Of a DNA stretch of 64,000 nucleotides, positions 10,900-22,486 are shown in pieces. Within the stretch, counting starts at the first letter, position 1, and the number at the start of each line of letters is the position of its first letter. The stretch lies in assembly GCA_016800925.1 (NCBI GenBank), contig JABCPU010000035.1:1-64000 (forward strand), written 5' to 3'. This DNA is from Suillus spraguei. Lineage: Eukaryota > Basidiomycota > Agaricomycetes > Boletales > Suillaceae. Position numbers and translations under genes: made by a program. The notes beneath the pieces are model-generated. The model had not been told where the DNA came from. It saw nothing but the letters and a program-made list of their open reading frames with translations, and did no database searches.

Positions 10900-13800
10900 A
10901 ATTCATTCATGTGCACCATCAATCAATGTGGGCTGCAGGTCTTGAAATGCTGCCTGTGCATCCTGAGCTAGTAAGGAATACATTTGAGACTGCCTTCCGC
11001 ATAGCATGCATGACCCAGAAGTTGTTTCAACAATGATTCCTGCATCCGGCACCCCATTGGGTTGCCTTCCACAAGAAAAAGTTGCACGTCCAATCCATCT
11101 CCTGATTGCACCAATGATATTTCTTCCATCCATCATCCCTAGTGCCTTTGCCCTGAAGCCAATGAATCGGTAAACTTGGGATGGGTCCTGTCAGCTCACC
11201 ATGGGATATATCAAGCATCCGAACTCACATTCCTCATTCCAGAATTTCTGGACCCTCCATATCAACTTCCACTGACCAGAACCAAGCAAGGGACTCATTT
11301 TGCTGACCTCGGGCTTTGGATTGCCGATCGGCAGTGCTGATTTTGAGCTGCTCGCGAAAGCAGGGGTTTGTATTTCTGAAGCTGGTCTGGCCCCGGCTCA
11401 AGTTGTATCATTTGCTTCCTGGTTTTTGTATATATACTGGCATGTAGGGATACTGCCTGCTGCACTGATGTCACCTGGGACCACGCTTGAGTTTTCAGGG
11501 CTTGAGATTTGGCTTGCCTAACTGTTGTTCGGAACAGGATAGCCTTGTTGCACAAGTGAATGCGGAGATTGTGCAGGGCATCATTGGCCTGCCCTTCACG
11601 AAGCGACATCTCCAACGGAATCAGATCCTCTGCCATACAGCGTCTGCAATGTTCAACCCCGAGGTTTGATGGCAATGGAATTATGGTGAGCTCAGGTGAG
11701 TTTGTCCACGCATCAGATGTCTCGGTGAAATCTGCTGGGTCATCATCGATATCATCAAGAATATCTATGTTCAAGTCTCAGGATCTCATCTGCATCAAAT
11801 CCCTCTCCCAGATGCGTAAGAGCAGACGAGTGAATTCATCTATCTGGCCTTGGAGACGATCACATTGCCGGGCGATATCTAATCTCTGTGTCTCCTGTCG
11901 ATTGTCTTCCAATTCTGCGGACCTCGATGAGCAATGCAATTTGAGTCCTCTTCAATTGCCACCATGGATATCCATGTTGCCAAGATCTGCGAGAGGGTGC
12001 TGCATGACGGGCATTACCCGCTTCTAGTAGTCTAAGCTCAATCTCCTTTTTGCTTGGTGCTAAGTGCAAAATGAATGCGGAGCTCCACGGAGACAAAGAA
12101 TGTCAACTTACCCTTCTTGATATTGATTTCATATAAATCCATCGCTGCAGGATCCCTGATTATCCTGGACTGAGTGACCATCTCGCTGGCTAACCATTCT
12201 GTCTTTAAATTGCCGGGTGCAGCTTCATTGAGTCTGTCGAAAGCCTTGCCACTTTCGGCGATGCCATTCTTCGCCAGCTTGTATTTCCGGCAAAGAGTCC
12301 TTTTCATGCAATCATCTTGCAGAAATTGGAATCGTTCATCTGATAATCAAGACATTCCTTTTGGTGGGGGATGACATTCCCTGAGTGGCAGGGGAAATCA
12401 GGTTGAGATGTGCTCATAGGGTCTCCATGATCTCTCCATCAATCCGGCCAATGCCTTCAATAAAATTCAAAGCATATCAGACATAGCAACTGTCCTGATG
12501 TCCATGCACATGCCACAACCCGATTCCAGGAATGATGGTCAGTTCCGGTACCATGTCAAGGTATCAGCTTCAATCCACCTGAACCCGAAAGTGCTTGTTG
12601 TATTGACAGTTGATGATAGAAGGTGACAGCCCTGGTAATGCCTTCCATGTTGTGCTGGGCAGCCTCACAAAGGGCATAGTCCATGTTCATTTGTCTGCAA
12701 ATGATGCATGGTCAACTAGTGAATGTTGAATGGCATGTTTGGCATGCCTTTCCCCTTTCTGAAAATCAACCATCGAGTGAGGGACAAAGCACCCGTGCCA
12801 GGCGCAGGCAACTCCCCCGATTCCTGTGGACTCGAGCTTGTGCCACGCCGCATTTGCATGATTGACCGCCCAGTGATTGTTGCAGCTCGATTTTTCCACT
12901 GTGTCAGCAGCCTCCGCAAGATGCATTTTATACCTGTCCTTTCTGACCATGAATCCAAGCCCATCTGAAAGCCATCTTCATTGAGGGGATTAATGGGATG
13001 CAGGTGTTCGGCTTTGAAATTTCTGTCCATCACAACTGACTGGGTGTATTTCCAGCTTGGAGTTCTTATCATCGCCGAGTTCACTTCGGTATTGAAGAGG
13101 ACTCACTCATCAAGTAATTCATCCCCTGACAATGATACATTAATCCCAGGCTGAGGACATGCTGGGCAAAATAATGCAAGATCTCCTGCATTTTGGATGT
13201 CAGAACAATGGCCATAGCCATGCCATTTCATGGTCTTCAACTGCCTCCACTGTCAAGCGACTCTCATGAGCTCTCTGTATTGATCCTTGCCATGGCCTTT
13301 GTCAACATAATGTCCTTTAGATGAAGCAAGAATAGCATTACTGGAACAAGGTGTGGAAACATGCTCGAGGTCATTCACTGGAGCTTGCTGTAATAGTTCA
13401 TTGCGGAGGTGCCGCATTCAAGGTTGTCCAATAGAAAATCATCCAGCACTCTGAAGGTAAACACGGCCTTCAGCCTGTTAAATGATGCAGGGAAAAATTC
13501 ATGCCAGAACATTTGAATGTCCAGACTCATGGCATTTGGACAATCACAGCATCAAAACCTCGAGGCAGTGAACTCCAGACTTGTCAACGATGACCATGGT
13601 GTTTCCTTCGGCTGGAAATCAGGTCCTGACACAGACGGAAGATCTTCAGGCTCTAGCTGGTCTTCAGGTTCATCTCCTTCGAACAAATCCCACCTATCTG
13701 TGAGCACCGGACATTGCTTGCCATCATGCCCGAGGTGTATGGTGAGTCCCACATGAGCAAGACAACTCCGCTCGAAGAATTGACCATTCCATTGACTGAT

Positions 13801-14280
13801 CCAGTGGAAAGGATTGCAATGATGTTGACTCCTGCAACAGCCCATGCAATAGAGAGGCTCGCCAAGACAATCTTGACATTTGTAGACCCCATCCTGGTGG
13901 CAGATGATGCATCTCCTGTCTTCTGGTGGAGCTTCTTGATCCAGGAGTGATGCAGATATGATTCCTGCCTTGGCAGCCATTGCCTGAGGTAGTCATTTTG
14001 ACTCTGCATTTTTTATATTTAGCTATAGTTTCAATGACACTCCAACATTTAACATGAACTTGCCATGGTTTTGGGAGTTGCAATGGCTCAAATGAGCCTT
14101 GGTCTTGCTTGTAAGTATTGTCAGGAAAGTCATCCCAAGGAGGTGGTGCCTGAACAGGCTGAAGTGTTGGTGATTCTGGGGAGAGTGAGGCATGGACCTG
14201 TAGGCTTCCTGCCCTTGCTTCTACCCTGTGGGATTTTTGCAATGGGGTGCATCTACCTATCTTCATCTTATTTTATAATG
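10900..14280 (-). pseudogene. KDZ-family (Kyakuja-Dileera-Zisupton) transposase, decayed
   Basis: Read 5' to 3' on the minus strand, the N-terminus (about 13,980-13,680) has the cysteine cluster typical of these proteins: CIICHQDGVYKCQDC, then CMGCCRSQH and FHWISQWNGQFF. A catalytic-region motif MDRNFKAEHL lies near 13,035, CAWHGCFVPHSMVDFQKGER near 12,800, a helical segment near 12,040-12,307, and the C-terminal module LREGQANDALHNLR near 11,560. The last recognisable part is EMDWTCNFFLWKATQW near 11,100. Frames change repeatedly even after allowing for introns, for example between WLPRQESYLHH and LLDQEAPPEDRR near 13,920. The family moves large DNA transposons in fungi; this copy is probably inactive. 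Confidence 0.85.
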
Positions 14281-14503
14281 CTAATGTTGCAAGCAAAGCA
14301 TCTGCTCAGGTGGAATGAATTTTTATTACATTGTGGTGTCATACAGTCCTGCCGACTCATTACAAATTTATGTCCATTTATGGCTTCGGGACCAATATAG
14401 CTCAATTAAGCTACTGTTAGGCTTTTGTCAAAGATCAACTTCTGTCAATTCGTTCATTCTTCCACCTTGCTTATCCTCAGCCCATTCTGCAATTTGATTC
14501 ACC

Positions 14504-16350
14504 ATGGCAAGGACGGGTCATTCCACTCACTTGACTTCCGGCAGAAATAGGGCACGTCAACCACAGACACAGAAGCTCACGGAAAACGAAATTTCGGAGT
14601 TGAAGAACTACCTTCCTGAGTGGACCGCGGCCAAAAGGGGTGAGAAGCGAGGGGTTTTCACTGCAATTGCCAGGGCAGCCAGGTTGTTTGCTCCTAAAGT
14701 CGACCAAGGACAATGGAAAAAGAGGAAGCAGGTGATGCGTCTTCGTTGTGTTGAAAAACTACAATTTTAACATCTTATTCTTCCATCAACTCTCAGATGT
14801 ATAACACTTGGTTGTTCAACAACAAGAAAAGGAAGGAAAGGAAGGACATGATAAAGTATGGGAGGAAATGGACGCCTAGGATGGTGGTCTACCAGCAGAA
14901 GCGCGAAGAGGTGCTAAAGAGGATTGAGGAGAGTCCGGGCAAAGCCGGGAGATCCCGGTATGTTCAAACATTATCAGGGGCTGTGAAGAGAGTCATGGCT
15001 GAATTGGACGATGAAGAGTTGGAGAAGGCAAAAGAAACAGCGAAGAATGGTCAAACAGCTTTCCTCCTCCGGAGATACAAGCAGAGTTGCTCGTAAGAAG
15101 GACCGGCATATATGGAGCACTTTTCAAAGAGATGTGGAGGCAATGCGGGATGAGAGTTTTTGTGTTGTTCAGCTTGGAAGAATGAACAGGGAGAGGTTCT
15201 GTTCGGGATGTAAGTCAATGTGTCCGTCATCGCGATCTTGGATCTCAATATATGTGTGCAGGCATGATGATAATGAGGCATTAGGAGATGGGGACAGCTT
15301 CATGAAGACAAGGACTGGGAGGACATTGAGCCAGTATGGCAGGAGTACGCCAGGAACAGTTCGGTGAGTGTTTGAACTTTGGATGCAAGAATGAATTCGT
15401 TGATCATCACAATGATAGGTGCCGGGGCACAGGACAGAGGACGACAGGTCAAGGGAGGTCGCAAAAGAGTCAGAAAACCAGCTTTTGAACTCGACACAGA
15501 TGGAAATGGGATGCCGTTGCTTCCAGACATCACGGAAACAAAACTTGAGGAGAAGAAGCCATAGTCAGGGGTTTCTTACATCGCACTACAGTGAGTCTTT
15601 CGTGGCAACATCCGAGATGTTGCTGAATGGGTGGACACAGAATATGTTCCAGGGAATGACAAGGCTGTCGTGCCATGGAGTGCCCTCGTACAAAGTCAGG
15701 ATGACTTTGTGGCAAGGAAGTATCTTCCGCGGATATTGACCTGAAGGAGCCTTCGAAGTTGCAAACTGGGACACACAGCCTTGCTCAATTTCTGGTATGC
15801 TCAGCAGGAAACAGGGAAAGATTCAACATTCCTGTTCAAAGCATGGAAGAACAAGGATGGGACATGGTACCATCTGTGGTATCCAGCAAGTCGCCCATCG
15901 CGTCTGACTCGTCAAGTGAGAATGCAGCAGAGTGGAACTCTCCGAAGGCCCCGGGATCCATCAACTGAAGCCGAGAGTGATACCGACAGTGACACTCATG
16001 ACAAGGAGGATGACATTGATGATGACTCGGCTGATGGTCGATCCCCACTGAAGAAACCCAGACAAATAGCACACCCATCTTCAGCACCCAAGGAGACAGA
16101 AGTTCCATGTTCAATGCCGGAGCCTCGCCCGGCCAGGCCGGCCAAGGCAGGTGCACTTTTGACATCACGGATGGGCGACCACCTGGCCGGGTTGACTGAG
16201 GAAGTGGAAGAGAGGAACACATCGCCGGAACCAAGGAGTATACAGGGCAAGAAAGCTGTCATTGAACCATCCGCAAGGACCACCCAGAGTAAGTCTCAAA
16301 AGCCGGTAGAGAGTACACTTCGAGTAACCAGGGCAAGGGGAAGGAAATAA
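14504..16350 (+). CDS. KDZ-companion protein (basidiomycete family, function unknown)
   Basis: The ATG at 14504 starts MARTGHSTHLTSGRNRARQ and continues with EISELKNYLPEWTAAKRGEK. A likely intron (about 14,732-14,796) leads to MYNTWLFNNKKRKER and KYGRKWTPRMVVYQ; later exons carry FKEMWRQCGMRVFVL (about 15,125) and a low-complexity acidic C-terminus ending at 16,350. Proteins of this shape are commonly seen beside KDZ transposases in mushroom genomes, as I recall the family; no function is established. The basic N-terminus and tryptophan-rich blocks suggest nucleic-acid contact, which is inference. The middle exons need at least one frame change, so the gene may be damaged. Confidence 0.6.
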
Positions 16351-16439
16351 TGTACATATACCAAAGTGCCCCCATGTTTACCACATTTTCATCATTTGTC
16401 ACACTTCTCAAAACACAGTGTCCCACTTCCAAAATGTTG

Positions 16440-16850
16440 AATCCTAAGCACCGAGTTCCGGACGAATCCTGATCACCGAGTTCCGGACGGCTCCCGATCA
16501 CCGAGGTCCGGCACCCAGGTATCAATCATTGGTAGTTGGTATTAGAGATTAGGGTGTGTGCATCATCTAAAATACATTGGAACTGTCATTGTTATACATG
16601 AAAAATTCAGTGGTTCACATGATGTAAGTATGTGAATGAATATCCAAATATCACAAAACCTGATCACCGAGTTCCGGATGAATCCCAATCACCGAGCTCC
16701 GGACCCCAGGAATCAATAATTGGCTGTTGGAATGTGACAATTGGGTGTGTGCATCATCTAAAATCAATTGGAAATGTCATTGTTATACATGAAAAATTCA
16801 GTGGTGAACATGATGTAAGTATGTGAATGAATATCCAAATATTTACATAT
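16440..16850. repeat. ~190-bp direct repeat with ACCGAGTTCCGG units
   Basis: A block running from GATCACCGAGTTCCGGA through GGGTGTGTGCATCATCTAAA and GTTATACATGAAAAATTCAG to GTATGTGAATGAATATCC occurs twice (about 16,450-16,655 and 16,660-16,850). The copies differ by small changes. It separates the convergent genes at 14,504 (+) and 16,908 (-). Confidence 0.75.
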
Positions 16851-16907
16851 GGGGTTGATCATCACACTTTTCAATGAGGGTATCTAATACAAGCAGCAAT
16901 TCAGAGC

Positions 16908-17856
16908 TCATCTGTTTGGCCCTTTGCAACCTCCGGAGGTCCATATCAGCTCTTCTGAGTTTGTCGGATGTGTCAGCCCAAGCCACTCGGAATGGTGGTC
17001 AGCCTCGAGGAGTTGATGTACGGTAGGTTCCGGAAGATGGCCATGACGCTGTTGGTAATGGTCCAGGCGATCCAGAATTGATTTAACTTCAAGAAAATTA
17101 GCAGAAAGATACATGATGAACAATTAAATGCTCACATTCTGTTTGATCATATGACCCTGGGGCATGAACTCCCTAAGCATGGCACGCAGGTCTTCATTGC
17201 TGAGTTCCAGTATGGGGGACTGACGTTTAGGAGGTGTTGCATGTGCTTGGGACATCACATCAACAATAAAAATGAGATGTATGAATGAACTCACCTGGAA
17301 TTGCTATTCCTGGGATAGCCGGAGCATCAATCTCAACATCAGCACATTCCGGTGCTTCATCACAATCAATAAGATCATCGTCAGGCCCTAGGTACAAGTC
17401 CGGATCGTTGAACAAAGGCAGTTCCTCAGGCTGAGCCGGGCATAAATGATCTGGATGGATTGAATGAACATCCACAGTTGGACTATCTAAATGTGAAGTG
17501 AGAAACCTACCAGGAACTGCATCCAAGACATCCGGAACACCTGATGACCCAGAATCATAGTCGATCTCATCATCCGGCCCAAGGTATACATCTTCACATG
17601 GATCTAATAAATGTCCAGTCAATTGTAAGATACACTCAAAGCAACACATACCTGATGAAATCCAGGACTCAGTCTCATCATCCGGCCCAAGGTATACATC
17701 ATCCAGTGCATCTGGTCCATCTCCAGTCAATTGAGAGCTGTACTGAAAGCACAACATACCCAGTGAAATCCAGGAGTCGGTTGAGTCATCCACATCCATT
17801 GAGTTGTATTCAGTGACCGGAGGTTCATAAAATCTGACTGCTGGTTGAGATCTCAT
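16908..17856 (-). CDS. Acidic repeat protein of the KDZ island, hypothetical
   Basis: The start is near 17,856 (MRSQPAVRFYEPP). The first exon encodes internal repeats of about 35 residues with the core D(D/E)VYLGPDDE and SWIS.GM.CF, seen twice in full (around residues 25-95) plus a third YLGPDD near residue 150. A splice at PGIAIPG (about 17,294) leads through SPILELSNEDLRAMLREF to VKSILDRLDHYQQRHGHLPEP and a stop at 16,908. No known domain is recognised. The acidic repeats resemble activation or protein-binding tracts (inference). It sits between KDZ-type genes and is probably cargo. Confidence 0.5.
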
Positions 17857-18075
17857 GATGTCTGATCAACTGATCAAACTGATTGATAACTGATAACTTC
17901 GAAGTTCAACACATGGCTGGCAACGGCCGAAAGTTGAACCATGACCAAACAAAGACAAACAATCAACGCTTATCAAGATTGTCCTTCAATTGTCTGGTTT
18001 CTTTTGAAACTTCATCCAAGTGATCACAGATTTCAAACTTATCTCAAGCTTTTCACATCTTTCAAGTCAATCCAA

Positions 18076-20215
18076 ATGTCTACTTCAGTTGAAACCTCTT
18101 TGGCCAGTCTGAAGGCAACCACTGCTCAGATTGTGGGCATCATCGCCGGGGCTCGGCTCATGCCTGCTGGCACTGGCCAAGCCCACCTTGCTCTGACAGC
18201 ACAAGTCACTAATCTTGTGGTAAGTACCATTCATGTGTTAATTTTACTTTTGGTTTTTCTAAGATCTGGGTAGGCTGAGATCGTCCGGGAGCATGAGAAA
18301 GGGCCTTACATGCCCGGCATCATTGCATCCTGCTCCAAGGAGTTGATGAGAGTCAGGTCCATGACTCCCCAGGTGTGGCCCAACTGGCACAGCATTGGTC
18401 ATGACGACCCCCGGGTGTTGAAACACTCCTGGCGCAGCAAGATTCGCGCCTGGGAGGCTTTAGGTGACCATTCAGGTGATCTCCCTGTCATGCCTAACCC
18501 TTCCATTGGCCCCCAATCACTGTGGACCTTCCCTCCCCACCCAACGTCGCTGGCAATGTCGCTGGTTCTTCCACCCACGCCACCTCCGAGCTCCGGGACA
18601 AAGGAAAAGGTAAGGCGGTTGTTGCTGACCCAGAGCCGGAGGTGGAAGGGAGCAGGAAGAGGAAGTCCCCCATGATGTCTGGACACTCTTCCTCACCTCC
18701 GAAGTCGGCCAAGAAGGGTCGCAAGCGGGTCAAGGCAACTCGCCATGTCAAGCAGAAGGTGCTTGTGGAGTCGGAAGATGATGAAGACACAATTGTTCAG
18801 GTATGTCGTCCAGCTCATTGTTTTCATTCTCTCAATTTTCTGTAGCCTATTTCGAGTGGATTACCGGCGCTCAACGTTCCCCGGCCTTCCACAATTGGTG
18901 TAGGGACACCTCATTCCCCTCATTCACCACGTTCCCCAAAGAAGCAATTGTTTGGTCCTGCTTCAGTAAGTAATATTTAGTTGTCCGGCACTTGGAAAAA
19001 TGCTTATGTATCATCAGCTCATTGCCGGCAGTCCACCCAAGGTGATGGTGAGTCATCATTCTTTGTCCGGACCTCCCGCCTGTACTTACCCATTGTCAGG
19101 CCACCTCCGGCAGTCATCTGGAGGTTGTCGAGACCCCCCAGGCAATGTCCAGCACTCCGGCTCAGGAACCTGCAGTCATGGATACAGGTGATATTCTCAT
19201 TCCCGGCCCAGTGAGTACTCTAATGAATTCCAATGAGTCCATCAACTAATGGAACCCACAGAATAACCCCTGCCATTATTGCACCCAGGAGAAGTGGCCC
19301 TGCGCCACTCGGTTGGACAGGAGGACCCGTGCCCCATGTTTGTCATGTGTCCGCTGCGCCACCAAGAAGATCAAATGTGTCCCAGCATCCATGGGATCCC
19401 CGCCAAAACATATTCAAGGGAAGTCTACCACCCGGCAGGCTCGCTCCAGGACACCTTCCAGAGCTCCCTCCAATGCGCCGGCTGCCTCGCAGTCCAAAGC
19501 CCGAACTCGCAGTCAATCTCGTGGCCCCTCCAGCACTCCAGCTGTCCCTGCTGTGACCACACCCAAGGCACAGTCCCGTGGGCGCAGCAAGACAATCACT
19601 GCCCCCAAGACACCTGCACCTGCATCAGCTTGTGAGTCACCCCAATTGTCTATGACCATCTGACCTTATCTTTCACTTAGCTATTCCGTCTTCAAGCGCC
19701 GCAGTGCCTTGTCCAGCACTCGATGTGCCCATGCCGGATCTCCATTCCATGGCAATTGCGATTTGGGATGGTGCCGCTTGAATTGCTCTTCTTGAGGCTC
19801 GTGTGGCGGAGCAGGATGGTAAGATTGATACCCTGCAACGCCTCCATGAGGGCCTTCGTCGCAAAGTCATGGACTGGCACCCTTCATTTCCACTTCCCGA
19901 CTCTCCTGTCAATGCAACATTTTTGCTTGATCAATCTGTCCCCCTGTCCATCTCACCCCTCCCATCTGCACTTGCTCCCCTCATTGACTTGGATATGGCA
20001 GGAATGGAGCCTCCATCTCCGAAAGTCCAGCCTGCATCTATCATTGAGGGTCTCATATTTGAGCTGAGCCAGATTCAGCCTGAGGGTCCACAAACGTCCG
20101 GCGAACTTGGGACCCAGATGATCCGGGCAACCTTGTCCCAGAATATGATTCTGATGATATGGATGTTGAGGTGAAGGTTGAACCCTCTGCTGATGAGGGT
20201 GAAATGGCTACATAA
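18076..20215 (+). CDS. Zn2Cys6-like protein of the KDZ island
   Basis: The ATG at 18076 starts MSTSVETSLASLKATTAQ; the first intron follows LTAQVTNLV (about 18,220-18,273) and the protein resumes AEIVREHEKGPYMPG. A middle exon (about 19,262-19,635) has six cysteines spaced C-X2-C-X6-C-X14-C-X2-C-X6-C (NNPCHYC to KKIKC), close to the fungal Zn2Cys6 binuclear cluster. It is followed by an S/R/P-rich stretch and then a coiled-coil-like segment (ARVAEQDGKIDTLQRLHEGL, about 19,800). The C-terminus is acidic and ends EGEMAT. It may be a DNA-binding protein carried by the transposon. Exon joins in the middle are approximate. Confidence 0.55.
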
Positions 20216-20429
20216 TTGTATGTTCATAGATGTATATACAATGTTTGAATGAATGTCAGTGCTGGATGCCAAGTCCGGAAATCCGGAACTGGACAATGGA
20301 GATTTACAATTGATATTTCGCGACTTCCGGATATCCGGCTACCTGAAACACAACACACAATTTAAAGAATTTGAAACATCTCTGTCGAGTTACCTTGTGC
20401 CGGGTGCCGGGTCACATTGTGAAACATAT

Positions 20430-22320
20430 CATTCCATATATCTTAAGTGCCGAACCCCGGACCCCAGGACCCTGGAGTTGGGACTCATCACCATGTGACA
20501 GATATCAATCCACATATTTGATGTGCTGAACCCCGAACTCCGGCACTCGGGAGTTAGAACAATATGAGGCAATACAAAGATATTGATTGACACATGTTCA
20601 GTGCCGAACCCCGAACTCCGGCACCCGGCACTCGGGACTTGGGCCTTGGAACTTATAACAATGTGAAAGATGTCAATGCACATTTTCTATCACTGACCCC
20701 TGAACCCCGGCACCCGGGAGTTAGAAACATGTGAGGCAATACCAAGATATTGATTTACACGTGGGGAGTGCTGAACCCCAAACTCCAGCACCCGGCAGTT
20801 GGGAATCTGGACTCGGGACTCATAACCATGTGAAAGATATCGATCCACATATTTAACCACCCAACCCCGAATCCCAGCACCCGGGAGTGAGAACAATGTG
20901 AGTCAATACAAAGATATTGATGTACACATGTTGAATGCCGAACCCCGAACTCCGGCACCCGGCACTCGGGACTCGGGACTTGGTACTCATAACACTGAGA
21001 CAGATATCGATCCACATATTTTAACACCGAACCCCGAACCCCGCCACCCGTGAGTTAGAACCATGTGAGGCAATACAAAGTTGAGTCCTGAATCACGATC
21101 ACCGAGTGCCGGGTTACCATGTGAGGCAATACCATAATATTGATTTACACATGTTGAGTGCCGAACCCCGAGCTCCGGCACCCGGGAGTTAGCACAATGT
21201 GAGGCAATACCATGATATTGATTTACACAAGTTGAGTGCCGAACACCGAGTGCCAGGTGCCGGAGCTCGGGGTTCGGCACTCAACTTGTGTAAATCAATA
21301 TTATGGTATTGCCTCACATTGTGCTAACTCCCGGGTGCTGGAGCTCGGGGTTCGGCACTCAACATGTGTAAATCAATATTATGGTATTGCCTCACATTGT
21401 GCTAACTCCCGGGTGCCGGAGCTCGGGGTTCGGCACTCAACATGTGTAAATCAATATTATGGTATTGCCTCACATTGTGCTAACTCCCAGGTGCTGGAGC
21501 TCGGGGTTCGGCACTCAACATGTGTAAATCAATATCATGGTATTGCCTCACATTGTGCTAACTCCCGGGTGCCGGAGCTCGGGGTTCGGCAGTCAAAACA
21601 ATGTGAAAGTCCTCGATCCACATATTGTATGTGCCGAACCCCGAGCTCTGGCACCCGGCACTCGGCACTCGGGACTTGGTACTCATAATGTGAAAGATCT
21701 TGAGCAACATATTGTCAGTGCTGAACCCTGAACCCCGGCACCCAGCACTCGCGACTCGGGACTCAGAACAATGTGAGGCAATAGACACCTATTGATCCAC
21801 AAATTCTAAGTGCTGGACTCCGAACTCCGAAATCTGGTAGTCTACTATTTAGGGGTTCACGGTTTGGTACTCGGGCTTTTGCACTTGAGACCGAAAACAA
21901 TGTTAGGCAATCAAATGACTTTGATCCACACATTTTTGGTAGATATCTTTTTCATCTCAAATCTCCACTCTCGAGTGCCGAACCCCGAATCCCAAAATCC
22001 GGTAGTCCACAATTTTGGGGTTCGGTCCTTGGGACTCAGACACATGTCAGGCAACAACAAAACTTTGATCCACACATTTTTGGTAGATGTCTGTTTTGTC
22101 TCGAATCTCGAGTTTCTAGTTTCTAGTTTCAGTACTCTGCACCTGCACCCGGCACTCAGCACTAGATGACTCCACACATGGACTTTAAATCTTTCACCTT
22201 GTGTGTTGTGTTTCGGGTGTCCGGGTATCTGGAATTCAGGAAATCTCTAGTTTGCATCTCCAGTTTCAAGTTCCTGGATTCGGGACTTGGTACCCGGCAC
22301 CCGGCACCTCAATTATCGAT
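20430..22320. repeat. Large minisatellite of CCGAACCCCGAACTCCGGCACCCGG-like units
   Basis: More than fifteen irregular units combine GTGCCGAACCCCGA, CTCCGGCACCCGG and GTGAGGCAATACCA, with spacers such as TATTGATTTACACATG. Part of it (about 21,265-21,600) is a regular array with a period near 89 bp. Long open frames across it, for example at 21,236-21,688, are repeat translations and not genes. Related units lie at 9,600-9,840. Confidence 0.85.
21181..21335. repeat. Palindrome where the 89-bp minisatellite flips orientation
   Basis: The arm at 21,181-21,244 is the reverse complement of 21,272-21,335 with about one mismatch, around a 27-nt spacer. To the left the unit reads in one direction, to the right (four to five further copies) in the other. 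Such a structure could form a strong hairpin or cruciform. Confidence 0.85.
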
Positions 22321-22486
22321 GAATGTCAGACATGATGAATTCAGGTTTTCGTGCTTCAGGGTTTAGATTTTGGTGGTTGATGGTAGGTATATGCACTCAT
22401 AGGGTGCATGTATCCTATATGTTTGATTCTCTGGTGGCTACATCAGCTGTACGTCTTTATGATACATATCTAGGCCCACCCATATA

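Noticed and set aside
21236..21688. A 150-codon open frame with repeated GVRHSTCVNQYYGIASHCANS-type blocks
   Set aside because: It is a translation of the 89-bp minisatellite; the same repeat is open on the other strand and has no start or splice context.
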